Below are positions 43,278-52,305 of a stretch of 64,000 nucleotides of DNA, piece after piece. The stretch is taken from contig CP025776.1 in assembly GCA_002886105.1 (NCBI GenBank), forward strand, positions 2,108,001-2,172,000. The letters are read 5' to 3'. This stretch comes from Enterobacter sp. EA-1. GTDB lineage: Bacteria; Pseudomonadota; Gammaproteobacteria; Enterobacterales; Enterobacteriaceae. Position 1 is the stretch's first letter, and the number at the start of each line of letters is the position of its first letter. The translations under genes and the position numbers were made by a program. The notes below the pieces were generated by a model, which saw only the letters and a program-made list of their open reading frames with translations, ran no database searches and had not been told where the DNA came from.

Positions 43278-44296
43278 ATGGCCCTCGGAAAAATCCCCGG
43301 TATAATCCTGCTCTCCCGCATCACACGCCTGAAGGCTTCACCAACACGACGCCTGTCGTCAATCAGCCCGGAGATCTAAAACGCTGGCGCAATGAGCGCA
43401 AAGCCGCCGGGCTTCCCAAACCTCCCGCGAATGGTTACGACTGCTTTACTGAACAGTGGTGGCAAAAGGCGGTGTTGGATCATGAACAAACTGATGGTCT
43501 GTGGTGGCTGGGGCATGCCAGCATTCTTTTGCGGTTGCAGGGCCACTATCTGCTGACTGACCCGGTCTTCTCTCACCGCGCATCACCCGTACGTTTTGCA
43601 GGTCCTCAACGGCGTACGCCCCCAACGCTTGACGTTGCCGATATTGTGCAACTCGACGCTATCCTGATTTCTCATAACCATTACGACCACCGGATAAATG
43701 GACGCTGCGCCAGTTGCTGCGCCGTTTTCCCGAGGTGCACTTTTGTGCCGCTGGGTTTAGGTCATTGGGTTCGTCAGCTTGGCGCACACCATGTTTTTGA
43801 GCTGGACTGGTGGCAATCTGTTGTTTTTAAGGGACTGTCACTGACGGCTGTGCCTGCACGGCACTGGAGTATGCGAACGTTCTGGGGATCGAAATCGTTC
43901 ACTCTGGTGTGGATGGGTTGTTGCTTCCGACTGCCTTCGATTCTGGTTTGCAGGCGATACGGCCTATACGCCAGAGCTGTTACAGATTCCTGAAAAATTA
44001 GGTGCCCTGACTGTTGTGGCACTGCCAGTGGGCGCGTTTGCGCCACGCTGGTTCATGTCAAAACATCATATGGATCCGCAAGATGCCGTTGCGCTGTGGC
44101 AACAACTTGGGATGCCGCTGACGTTTCCCGTGCATTGGGGGTGTTTGAACTTGCGGATGAATCACTGGATGAGCCGGTAAATGAATTGCAAAGCGCATTA
44201 AACGAAACGGCAACAGATAATGATAACTTTAGGATCCTGAAAATCGGTCAGTATTTATCCCTTACAAATTATGCAGCTTCACTTAAAAAAATGTGA
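43278..44296 (+). CDS. metallo-beta-lactamase-fold hydrolase, NAPE-PLD-like (frameshifted)
   Basis: About 338 residues. ATG at 43278 with AGGAGG upstream, 17 bases after yebO. Restored order: LPHHTPEGF; WWQKAVLDHEQTDGLWWLGH (strand with family WLGHAS motif); LLTDPVFSHRASPVRFAG; the metal motif ISHNHYDH at about 43672-43695; ELDWWQSVVF; VPARHWSMRTFW with a metal His; FAGDT; and PVGAFAPRWFMSKHHMDPQDA, then FPVHWGVFEL. These are the ligands of the UlaG/NAPE-PLD branch. Substrate unknown. Not present at this site in E. coli K-12. Indels near 43293, 43697, 43760, 43890 and 43950. Confidence 0.85.
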
Positions 44297-44427
44297 GCTG
44301 TTATAAAATTGCACTGTTTTATTTTTATCGAAACGTTTTTATTGCCTTTTGTGAGGCATTGTCATCATAATTTCATTATTTTGGTGCAAGCATTAACTTA
44401 TTTGCACAACAAATATTCGATAGTAAA

Positions 44428-44452
44428 CCCGGGGGATAGTTTCTTCCCCGGG
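44428..44452 (+). terminator. terminator-like hairpin after the hydrolase gene
   Basis: CCCGGGG (44428-44434) pairs with CCCCGGG (44446-44452); the following CATAATTGTTTT is only moderately T-rich. Confidence 0.6.
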
Positions 44453-44490
44453 CATAATTGTTTTAAGAATCGTCCTCGGACAAGTCAGAA

Positions 44491-44550
44491 AGCATAACTA
44501 TGCTAAAAAAGTACTGACGATATACAGTATATGCATAGCTTTTTCTTAGC
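44491..44550 (+). promoter_or_regulatory. structured leader candidate of yobF-cspC
   Basis: AGCATA-ACT-ATGCT (44491-44504) can fold on itself. The second long hairpin pairs GCTAAAAAAG (44502-44511) with CTTTTTCTTAGC (44539-44550), and nested TACTG (44512-44516) with CAGTA (44525-44529). The two share bases, so they exclude each other. Confidence 0.4.
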
Positions 44551-44785
44551 GGACGTGGACGCATGGAACTTATTGAGCTATGGTAAAAAACACCCAATAC
44601 GGGGCGTGGTTCTGACGCATTGAATCGTCTGCTATAACGTTCAAAGTAATGCATAAAAGTGCGCTTGATACTTTGATAACCTTAGAATTTGTGCGACGGA
44701 TCCAGACATGTTTAAAAAATGGCTTGCCTTAAATTACGTATTGTGTGATAACACGTTTTGGGTCAAACGAGGTACAGTTCTGTTT

Positions 44786-44927
44786 ATGTGTGGCATTTTC
44801 AGTAAAGAAGTCCTGAGTAAACACGTTTCGTTGAATACAGCTTCTCTGCCGAACCTTATATTAGTGCCTCAAGCAGTAATGTCTCAGTTTTCTCAGTCAA
44901 TGCCTGCGGGCGAAGTATATACATTAA
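44786..44927 (+). CDS. yobF: small stress protein YobF (frameshifted)
   Basis: 47-residue DUF2527 protein made from the cspC transcript. Starts MCGIFSKEVLSKHV, then VEYSFSAEPYISASSSNVSV in the next frame, and ends CLRAKYIH with the stop at 44925-44927. Indels near 44830 and 44900. It precedes cspC by 12 bases. Confidence 0.85.
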
Positions 44928-44939
44928 GGAATTTAGCAA

Positions 44940-45151
44940 ATGGCAAAGATTAAAGGTCAAGTTAAGTGGTTCAACGAGTCCAAAGGTTTTGGTTTCATTA
45001 CTCCTGCTGACGGCAGCAAAGACGTGTTCGTACACTTCTCTGCAATCCAGGGTAATGGTTTTCCAAAACTCTGGCCGAAGGCCAGAACGTTGAGTTTGAA
45101 ATTCAGGACGGTCAGAAAGGCCCGGCTGCAGTTAACGTAACTGCTATCTGA
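44940..45151 (+). CDS. cspC: cold-shock-family RNA chaperone CspC (frameshifted)
   Basis: 69-residue single-strand nucleic acid binder that stabilises rpoS and stress mRNAs. [20 protein letters not shown] includes RNP-1 (KGFGFI), followed by [10 protein letters not shown] (RNP-2). An indel near 45062 splits off [20 protein letters not shown] and PAAVNVTAI, stop 45149-45151. Together with yobF it forms a conserved pair. Confidence 0.94.
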
Positions 45152-45202
45152 TTTCGACACCTCTGAGGCTTGAAGCGCCTCGTGCGCATCAATGTCAGCG
45201 AT

Positions 45203-45231
45203 AAAGCCTCGCCATTGTGCGGGGCTTTTTA
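45203..45231 (+). terminator. terminator after cspC
   Basis: AAAGCCTCGC pairs with GCGGGGCTTT (one G-U pair) around CATTGT, followed by T. A smaller GAGGC/GCCTC hairpin lies just upstream (45162-45180). Confidence 0.75.
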
Positions 45232-45296
45232 ATTTCCCCCGGTACGGCAAATGGCGGTACACTTTCGCCTTTTAAGAAATCCCCTCCGGAGTCTTT

Positions 45297-46096
45297 ATGC
45301 CTTTCAGTTGCCCACTGTGTCACGCGCCGTTAAACCGTCGTGAGAATGCCTTTGTTTGTCCGCAACGACACCAGTTTGATATTGCGAAAGAAGGCTATGT
45401 GAACTTGCTGCCAGTGCAGCACAAACGTTCACGCGATCGGTCAGCGCAGAGATGATGCAGGCGCGGCGTGCATTTCTTGATGCCGGGCACTACCAACCAT
45501 TACGTGATGCTATTAGCGCCCTTTGCACGCGAGACTGCCAGAGCAGGCGGATGCAGTGCTGGATATTGGCTGTGGGGAGGGGTATTACGCAGTCTTTTGC
45601 CGCAATTGCAGAGCAGCACGGGGCACGCGCATTTGGCTGGATGTCTCGAAAGCGGCGGCTGCCGCGAAGCGTTATTCGCAGGTGATGTTCTGTGGCGTCC
45701 AGCCATCGTTTACCGTTCAAAGATAACAGTATCGATGCGCTGGTGCGTATTTACGCACCCTGTAAAGCCGAGGAGCTGGCGCGTGTCGTAAAAACCCGGC
45801 GGGGTGGTGATCACTGCCGCACCCGGTCCACGCCATCTGATGGAGCTTAAAGGCCTTATCTATGATGATGTGCAGCTGCACGCAGAAAATGCAGGCGAGA
45901 TCGCGGGTTTTACCGTTATCGGTCAGCAATCACTGGCTTATGAGATGACGTTAACTGGTCAACAGGCCGTAGCGTTATTGCAGATGACGCCGTTTGCGTG
46001 GCGTGCGAAAGCGCACGTGTGGAAACATTAGCGGCAACGGAACATTTCCGCTGCCAGACGGATTTCAGCATTCACTGCTTACAGCGGGACAACTAA
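45297..46096 (+). CDS. rlmA: 23S rRNA (guanine-745-N1) methyltransferase RlmA (frameshifted)
   Basis: Class I SAM methyltransferase with an N-terminal zinc finger ([20 protein letters not shown], then [20 protein letters not shown]). The SAM motif is [12 protein letters not shown] at about 45555, followed by [20 protein letters not shown] and [20 protein letters not shown]. Frame breaks near 45438, 45525, 45545, 45590, 45650, 45715 and 46025. The restored C-terminus ends QRDN at 46094-46096, overlapping the convergent mntP by 4 bases. Confidence 0.93.
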
Positions 46097-46662
46097 CCTG
46101 CGAAGTGGCTCCACAGGATCTGCGCGCCAATACCAATCAGTACGATCCCGCCGAGGATCTCGGCGCGTTTGCCAAGCCACGGGCCAATAAAACGACCAAT
46201 CATCATCCCCAGCGTGGACATGATGAGTGTGGCACAGCCAATTGCCAGCGCAGTGGCGATAATATTGACCTGCAGGAAAGCCAGCCCGACACCGACGGCC
46301 ATGGCATCCGGAGGGCTGGTCGCGATAGCTGTAGTGACCAGCAACCAGAAACCGTGGCGTTGTGGGGTCTCCGTTGTTTCGCCATCATCACCGCTGAAGC
46401 CTTCCAGTATCATACGTCCACCGAGAAAGACCAGCAGTACAAAGGCTATCCAGTGATTCCATTCCAGCACAAACTGGGTTGCCAGCATGCCCAGCCCCCA
46501 GCCGATTAATGGTGTCAGGGTTTCGATCACGCCAAAGATAAGGCCAGTGCGCAGGGCTTCTGAGAATCTGGGTTTGTGAAGTGTGGCGCCCTTGCCGATA
46601 GAAGCGGCAAATGCGTCCATGGACATGCCAAAAGCGAGAAGGATAGTTGCAGATAAGTTCAT
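46093..46662 (-). CDS. mntP: manganese exporter MntP
   Basis: Six-helix Mn(II) efflux protein (YebN). 189 residues, one frame: [20 protein letters not shown] has the first conserved Asp, and [20 protein letters not shown] the second. E. coli has TSLDAM here, so PP replaces one L, a net one-residue insertion next to a key Asp that may be a sequencing artefact. It ends [11 protein letters not shown]. Expression is controlled by the Mn riboswitch upstream and probably MntR/Fur. Confidence 0.94.
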   Translation of the reverse strand: MNLSATILLAFGMSMDAFAASIGKGATLHKPRFSEALRTGLIFGVIETLTPLIGWGLGMLATQFVLEWNHWIAFVLLVFLGGRMILEGFSGDDGETTETPQRHGFWLLVTTAIATSPPDAMAVGVGLAFLQVNIIATALAIGCATLIMSTLGMMIGRFIGPWLGKRAEILGGIVLIGIGAQILWSHFAG

Positions 46663-46724
46663 AGGAGCGTCCAGACCGGGGTTCCATATAACACACCACT
46701 GCCCCCAGTAAATAGCAGTTGGTG

Positions 46725-46840
46725 TGCCAATGGTCTCGCCTGACTGATAATGTTCAATCCGTACGTGCCACGTTTTGCAACGAGTATGTTGACACGTACA
46801 TTTCCGGGTGGTGGAAATCGGCTACTCCCCAACGACGGAC
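46725..46840 (-). promoter_or_regulatory. yybP-ykoY manganese riboswitch upstream of mntP
   Basis: On the minus strand the leader carries GGGGAGTAGCCGATTTCC (from about 46830), then CATACTCGTTGC, ACGTGGCACGTACGGA and GTCAGGCGAGACCAT. These are the conserved elements of the mntP leader that senses Mn and opens the ribosome-binding site. Confidence 0.88.
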
Positions 46841-46902
46841 GCACCTTAACATATTTTGAGAATATAAAACAATAACAGGAAAATATAATTCTGTTTACCA
46901 GT

Positions 46903-46921
46903 TGATAACGATTGTCATTTA
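46903..46921. promoter_or_regulatory. Fur-box-like site upstream of the mntP leader
   Basis: TGATAACGATTGTCATTTA resembles the Fur consensus GATAATGATAATCATTATC, with several mismatches. E. coli mntP is also Fur-influenced. Confidence 0.45.
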
Positions 46922-46972
46922 GATTTAAGCGTAAAAATAACGTTAAATAATATAAGTATATTTGCTCTGGAA

Positions 46973-47033
46973 ATATAGCAAAGGCTATGATTGTGCGTGT
47001 TTTTTGTACGCCTGAATATAGTCTTTGCTATAT
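46973..47033. repeat. long imperfect inverted repeat between yobD and mntP
   Basis: ATATAGCAAAG (46973-46983) and CTTTGCTATAT (47023-47033) are perfect 11-base arms. Inside, GGCTAT/ATAGTC adds partial pairing. It lies just beyond the yobD 3' end in a very AT-rich gap. Confidence 0.6.
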
Positions 47034-47039
47034 CTTAAT

Positions 47040-47502
47040 CTATTGAGTTTTAACGAGAACTTTATATATATTCTTTCCGAGGGTCGTCGATATTTCGCAC
47101 ACGTATAAGCAAACGACGCTGTTCTAATTGCATTACCAGTACACCGTCTTCCGATAAATTCATCTCTTTAATGCGGTTATATTCAATCCAGACATTGGCG
47201 AAGAATAAACCCTGCGCTTTAAAGATGATCTTCGGCGTGCGGATCCAAAAGAGATAAACGCCAAGTAATGTCAGTGCAAATAATAACCACATACTTAATG
47301 TTGCACCGCCATTTATCGAGTTGTTATAGATAAGAATGACGAGCAGGCCGACAAAGATAGCGCCGTCGGTACGGCTTCTACGCAGTAGCGGAATGGTAAG
47401 CAGAGAAGGGCCTTTGCGTCCCGGCATAATGAATTCATCATACAGGGCGAAAGCCAGTAGAGCGGCAACAAACAGTATCAGCACGATATCCGTAATCGTC
47501 AT
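47040..47502 (-). CDS. yobD: DUF986 inner-membrane protein YobD (frameshifted at end)
   Basis: About 153 residues. Starts [20 protein letters not shown], preceded by GGAGG; two to three membrane segments ([38 protein letters not shown]) are followed by a cytosolic domain [20 protein letters not shown]. One extra base near 47075 gives a premature end; corrected it ends [10 protein letters not shown] at 47040-47042. Function unknown. Lies downstream of manZ as in E. coli. Confidence 0.9.
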
Positions 47503-47518
47503 TCTTCCTCCGGTACAT

Positions 47519-47543
47519 AAAAAAACGGGGGCATAAGCCCCCG
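47519..47543 (-). terminator. intrinsic terminator of the man operon
   Basis: Minus-strand CGGGGGC-TTAT-GCCCCCG followed by TTTTTTT, 17 bases after the manZ stop. Confidence 0.88.
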
Positions 47544-47559
47544 GTTACAGCATTGCGAA

Positions 47560-48414
47560 TTACAGACCCAGCAAGCCAATGGCGTAGCCGACAATCCCGA
47601 TGACAAAGAACCCAACAATGATCCACAGTGGGTTGACTTTCTTACGCAGCAACCACATACAGGCGAAGGTCAGCAGCAGTGGCACCCGGTGCCCGGCATC
47701 AACTGATCAAGAATGGTCTGCACAGTGGTGACATTCGTTTTACCCGTCTGGTCGGTGATTTGCGACACCACCAGCGGAATGTTCACATGCGTCCATTTGT
47801 TGACCAGCGCTCCCATCACAAACAGCCCGAGGATAGATGCACCTTCAGTCAGTTTCTGCAGAAAACCGCCGCCCATATCTTTAACGATATCGATACCTTT
47901 ACGGTAACCATACGCCACGCCGTAGTAGCGCGTCGCCAGACGGACAATATTAAACAGGAAAAAAGAACAGTAATGGGCCAAGCAGGCTGCCGCTCATTGC
48001 GATCCCGGCGCCAAGCGCGGCGAAAACAGGACGGACAGTCCCCCAGAAAATCGGGTCGCCAACACCGGCTAACGGCCCCATCAGACCTACTTTGATACCG
48101 TTAATGGCACCGTCGTCGATCTCTGCGCCGTTTGCACGCTGCTCTTCCATCGCCAGCGTCACGCCCAGTACCGGAGCGGCAACGTAAGGATGGGTGTTAA
48201 AGAACTCCAGATGACGTTTGATAGCGGCGGCGCGCTTCATTATTTTCCGGATACAGGCGTTTAATCGCCGGCACCATGGAGAAGCAGAACCCCAGCGCCT
48301 GCATACGTTCGAAGTTCCATGAACCACCGGAACAGGTTAGAACGGATGAACACGCCGCGAATATCACCGGGGAGTGAGTTTTTTCTCAGTCGTTGCTTTA
48401 GTCATATCAACCAT
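47560..48414 (-). CDS. manZ: mannose PTS membrane subunit IID, ManZ (frameshifted)
   Basis: EIID of the mannose/glucosamine PTS, forming the membrane channel with ManY. Starts MVDMTKATTEKKLT. Main block KRHLEFFNTHPYVAAPVLGV, then EEQRANGAEIDDGAINGIKV, GLMGPLAGVGDPIFWGTVRP and TRYYGVAYGYRKGIDIVKDM. It ends AYGYAIGLLGL-type hydrophobic tail. Indels near 48375, 48320, 48240, 47965 and 47690. Twelve bases after manY. Confidence 0.94.
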
Positions 48415-48426
48415 GTCGCTCACCTG

Positions 48427-49229
48427 TTAATCCAGTTCGTTGTCGAGATCGTTAGATGCAGCCGCCTGAGCAGGACCGCCTGCAGCGCGGTTATATTTCG
48501 GGCTAACCTGAATGTAGAGAATCGCCATCACCGCGCCAATTACCCCCAGTGACACAAGGTTAAAGTTGGTGAAGGCCGCTGTTACGAAGCCGAGATAGAA
48601 GAACGGCATCAGGTAGCCTGCGCGCATCATGTTAATGACCATCGCATAACCTACTACCACAATCATGCCGCCGGCGATGTTCAGGCCGCTGGTCACCACT
48701 TCCGGAATGGCGTTCAGCATGCTTTGTACTTCGCTGGTTCCGACAGAGATAGCCACGATCACCGCAGGAATGGCGATACGCATGGCTTGCAGGAACAGAG
48801 ATGAAACGTGGATCCGAGGAGAAAGCGCCGTCAGGTTGCCGGTTTCCGCTGCTTTATCCGCCGCATGCTGGAAGCCAACGGTGATGGTACGAACGATAAT
48901 AGTCAGCACCTGACCTGCTGCTGCCAGCGGAATCGCCAGCGCGATACCCGCGCCGATGCTCTGATGCCCGCCAATAACCAGAATGGTCGAGATAATGGAC
49001 GCCAGCGCCGCATCCGGCGCAACCGCCGCACCGATATTCATCCAGCCCAGTGCGATCATTTCCAGCGTACCGCCGATGATGATACCGGTTTTCATATCAC
49101 CGAGGACGATACCCACCAGCGTACATGCCACCAACGGACGGTGGAACTGGAATTCGTCGAGTATCGACTCATACCGGCAATACATGCGACAACGAACACC
49201 AGCACAATCTGAAGAGTGGTAATCTCCAT
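48427..49229 (-). CDS. manY: mannose PTS membrane subunit IIC, ManY (frameshifted)
   Basis: EIIC of the mannose PTS. Starts MEITTLQIVLVFVVACIAGM; indel near 49178. The main frame reads EFQFHRPLVACTLVGIVLGD, LAIPLAAAGQVLTIIVRTIT and AYLMPFFYLGF-type helices. Near 48817 two net bases change SWIHVSSLF to SPRIHVSSLF. Ends ASNDLDNELD at 48427. Confidence 0.95.
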
Positions 49230-49292
49230 TGTACTTCTCCTATAGCTAAATCAGACGTAAGTGTGAAAACTGAGTCAATCAGGCCGCCGCGG

Positions 49293-50258
49293 TTATTTCG
49301 CCACTTTGCTGATCAAATCCATCATTTTCAGTTTCGGGTCGTTTGAAACTTTACGGACTTCCAGCTCAATACCGCGTTCATTCAGTTTCTTAAACGCAGC
49401 GATATCTTTTTCGTCCACCGAAACGGCGTTGTTCACCCCGGGTTTTTCCCTGACGATACGCCATGCCACCGATGTTGACGGAGGTAATTTTGACTCCATC
49501 TTCAACGACGCGCAGCACATCGGTCGGGTTGGTGAACAACAGCATCACGCGCTCACCCGCATATTTTGGGTTGTTGTAGACGCGGCCCATTTTCACCACA
49601 TCCACCACATGCGCCGTCACGCCCGGAGGCGCTACCTGTGTCAGGAGTGTTTTACGCACGTTGTCCGCCGCCACTTCGTCGCTCACGACGATAATGCGTG
49701 TCACGTTTGTCTCTTTGGTCCAGCGTGTCGCCACCTGACCATGGATAAGACGGTCATCGATACGCGCGAGGCCAATCATCATGTAGTCATTTGGCCCCAT
49801 CGGCCTTGCGGGAGCGGCTTTCGCTGCCGGGGCAGGGGCTGGAGCGGGTTTTTTCCACCGGTTGCGCCTTCAGCGCTTTCACGCCTTCGCGTCCGGTTTC
49901 AACCGCCAGCGCCACCAGCTCGTCGAAGGTGGGGGTTATCATCCCCCGCCATCAGTGTCTCTACCAGCATGGGAATATTGACGCCGGCAATCACTTCGTA
50001 ATGCTCTTTATCGACGACAATGCGGCTGGCAGCATTAAACGGGCTGCCGCCCCATGTATCAACGAGAAATAGCACGCCCTTGCTGGTTTCCAGTTTCTCC
50101 AGTTGCGCGTTGTATTTTTCGATTAACGTTTCCGTATTTTCCCCGGGAACGGAATCAATCCAACCGACGTTCTCCTGCTCGCCCAGCAGCATCTCGGCGG
50201 TTTTGAGCAGCTGTTCTGCAGCCCAACCATGTGTGCCTAGTACAATAGCAATGGTCAC
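49293..50258 (-). CDS. manX: mannose PTS subunit IIAB, ManX (frameshifted)
   Basis: Cytoplasmic phosphocarrier. The IIA domain starts MTIAIVLGTHGWAAEQLLKT with the phospho-His in GTHGW (residue 10). An Ala/Pro linker lies near 49830. The IIB domain carries RIDDRLIHGQVATRWTKETN with its phospho-His in IHGQ. Indels near 49940, 49850, 49810 and 49445-49460. The end KMMDLISKVAK stops at 49293. First gene of manXYZ. Confidence 0.95.
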
Positions 50259-50372
50259 TTGCTACCTCCTTCTTCTTGTCGTAAACACATCGAGACTCGA
50301 TGTATTGTGAGTCGGCCTGATGGACCGAATCGATTCAGATAAGGGTTTAAGAGAACACCTATGACTTTCGAG

Positions 50373-50400
50373 AATTATTTTAGAGAGCGAAAAAATAATT
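50373..50400. promoter_or_regulatory. Mlc/NagC-type operator of manXYZ
   Basis: AATTATTTT and AAAATAATT form perfect 9-base arms around AGAGAGCGAA, matching the AATTATTTT...AAATAATT form of Mlc sites. It lies about 115 bases upstream of manX. Confidence 0.7.
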
Positions 50401-50489
50401 TATGTGATGAAGATCCGTAATTTAGGTTTACTGTTTTGGAAATTTCGAACCGCGAAATATCCCCATAAACTGCAAAGTCTGGTAAATCT

Positions 50490-50519
50490 TTGCAAAATGT
50501 AAAGTCTGTCTGTTATGTT
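50490..50519 (+). promoter_or_regulatory. probable yoaE promoter
   Basis: TTGCAA (50490-50495), 17-18 bases, then TTATGTT (50513-50519). Confidence 0.4.
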
Positions 50520-50710
50520 TATCCTCCGTTTAATTTGTCAGGAGTAAAGGGCAGTAGCCCGCCGTATGGACCGTCACCGACGTCAGTTCACCTTTGGCCT
50601 TCCCGTGCCATGCATTCCGGCGTTTTCCGCCATTTCCCAAATACGTTCGATGTCATCACGCCTGTGCGTTTCCGCACGCCGTTTAGCCATTCCTTAAGCT
50701 GGAGCTTGTT

Positions 50711-52272
50711 ATGGAATTCCTGATGGATCCTCTATCTGGGCGGGATTGTTGACACTGGTTGTTCTGGAAATCGTACTGGGTATCGATAACTGGTATTTAT
50801 TGCCATCCTCGCCGATAAACTGCCGCCAAAGCAGCGCGATAAAGCGCGTTTGATTGGTTTATCGCTGGCGCTGGTGATGCGATTAGGACTGCTGTCGCTG
50901 ATCTCGTGGATGGTGACGCTGACAAAACCGCTGTTTTCCGTTTGGGACTTCACCTTCTCCGGTCGTGATTTGATCATGCTGTTTGGGGGTGTCTTTCTGT
51001 TGTTCAAAGCAACAACCGAACTACACGAGCGGCTGGAAAACCGCGAGCACGATAGCGGGCACGGAAAGGCTACGCCAGCTTCTGGGTAGTGGTGGTGCAA
51101 ATCGTTATTCTGGACGCCGTGTTTTCCCTCGATGCGGTGATCACCGCTGTGGGCATGGTGAACCACTTACCGGTGATGATGGCGGCGGTGGTTATCGCCA
51201 TGGCCGTGATGTTGCTGGCATCCAAACCGTTGACGCGTTTCGTCAATCAACATCCAACCGTGGTGGTGCTCTGTCTGAGCTTCCTGCTGATGATCGGTTT
51301 GAGTCTGGTGGCGGAAGGTTTCGGTTTCCATATTCCGAAAGGCTACCTCTACGCTGCGATCGGTTTCTCCATCATCATTGAGTTCTTTAACCAGATTGCG
51401 CGCCGTAACTTTATCCGCAACCAGTCGCATCTGCGCCGCTGCGCGCCCGCACTGCGGATGCCATTTTGCGTCTGATGGGCGGCCGTCGTCGCCAGACAAA
51501 TCCGCAGATTGAAGCGGACAGCCGGTGCGCAAGTGCCGGTGCCTGAAGGCGCTTTCGCGGAAGAAGAACGCTATATGATCAACGGCGTGCTGACGCTGGC
51601 TTCCCGCTCGCTGCGTAGCATCGCGACACCGCGCGGCGATATCAGTTGGGTGGACGCGAACCTGAGCGTCGATCAGATTCGCCAGCAATTGCTGTCATCG
51701 CCGCACAGCCTGTTCCCGGTTTGTCGCGGTGAACTGGATGAAGTGATCGGTATCGTGCGCGCCAAAGAGATGCTGGTGGCGCTGGAAGAGGGGGACGGAT
51801 GTCGCCGCTATCGCGTCGGCCACGCCTGCGATTGTGGTGCCGGAAACGCTGGATCCGATCAAACTGCTGGCGGTTCTGCGCCGTGCACGCGGCAGCTTTG
51901 TTATTGTGACTAACGAGTTTGGCGTTGTGCAGGGGCTGGTCACTCCGCTGGACGTACTGGAAGCCATCGCCGGTGAGTTCCCGGACGCTGATGAAACGCC
52001 GGAGATTATCACCGATGGTGATGGCTGGTTGGTCAAAGGACCACCGATTTGCATGCGCTGCAACATACGCTGGGTCTGGACAGTCTGGTCAATGACGATG
52101 AAGACATTGCCACCGTTGCAGGCCTTGTCATCTCGGCAAAGGTCAGATTCCTCAGCCCGGCGAGGTGCTGGAAATAGCGCCGCTGCATATCACCGTTGTC
52201 GAAGCCAACGACTACCGTGTTGATCTGGTTCGTGTTGTTAAAGAGCAAGTGGATCACGACGAAGAAGAGTAA
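50711..52272 (+). CDS. yoaE: TerC-family membrane protein with CBS and CorC domains, YoaE (frameshifted)
   Basis: About 519 residues. The TerC membrane domain (residues 1-235) reads [56 protein letters not shown], then [20 protein letters not shown]. Paired acidic motifs (GIDN, SLDA) are the family's metal-site candidates. The CBS pair starts at [20 protein letters not shown] and includes [20 protein letters not shown] and [21 protein letters not shown] CorC-type C-terminal domain ends EEE at 52270-52272. Role uncertain; relatives export or handle metals such as Mn at sites of secretion. Indels near 50735, 50793, 51065, 51430, 51800, 52040 and 52140. Confidence 0.9.
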
Positions 52273-52305
52273 TCGTTACCCCTGTGTCAGCGGTAATTCG
52301 TGCTG

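Larger units (their letters stand above)
44297..44785 (+). other. long untranslated region before yobF-cspC
   Basis: 489 bases, AT-rich, without a convincing gene. It holds a terminator-like hairpin (44428-44452) and a set of overlapping inverted repeats (44491-44550). An open frame from 44708 that runs through yobF was considered and rejected. Confidence 0.6.
50259..50710. other. manX-yoaE divergent regulatory region
   Basis: 452 bases without a gene. It contains the Mlc/NagC-like palindrome for manX, a CRP-like half site (TGTGATGAAGATCC at 50403-50416), the likely yoaE promoter and a roughly 190-base yoaE leader with several small hairpins (GGCGTTTTCCGCC at 50614-50626, AAGCTGGAGCTT at 50696-50707). 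Confidence 0.6.

Noticed and set aside
44708-44953. 81-codon frame MFKKWLALNY... as a separate gene before cspC
   Set aside because: Its second half is yobF read partly out of frame; the first half has no RBS or homology.
50540-50710. yybP-ykoY riboswitch in the yoaE leader
   Set aside because: The GGGGAGTAGCC core and paired CATACTC element seen in the mntP leader are absent.
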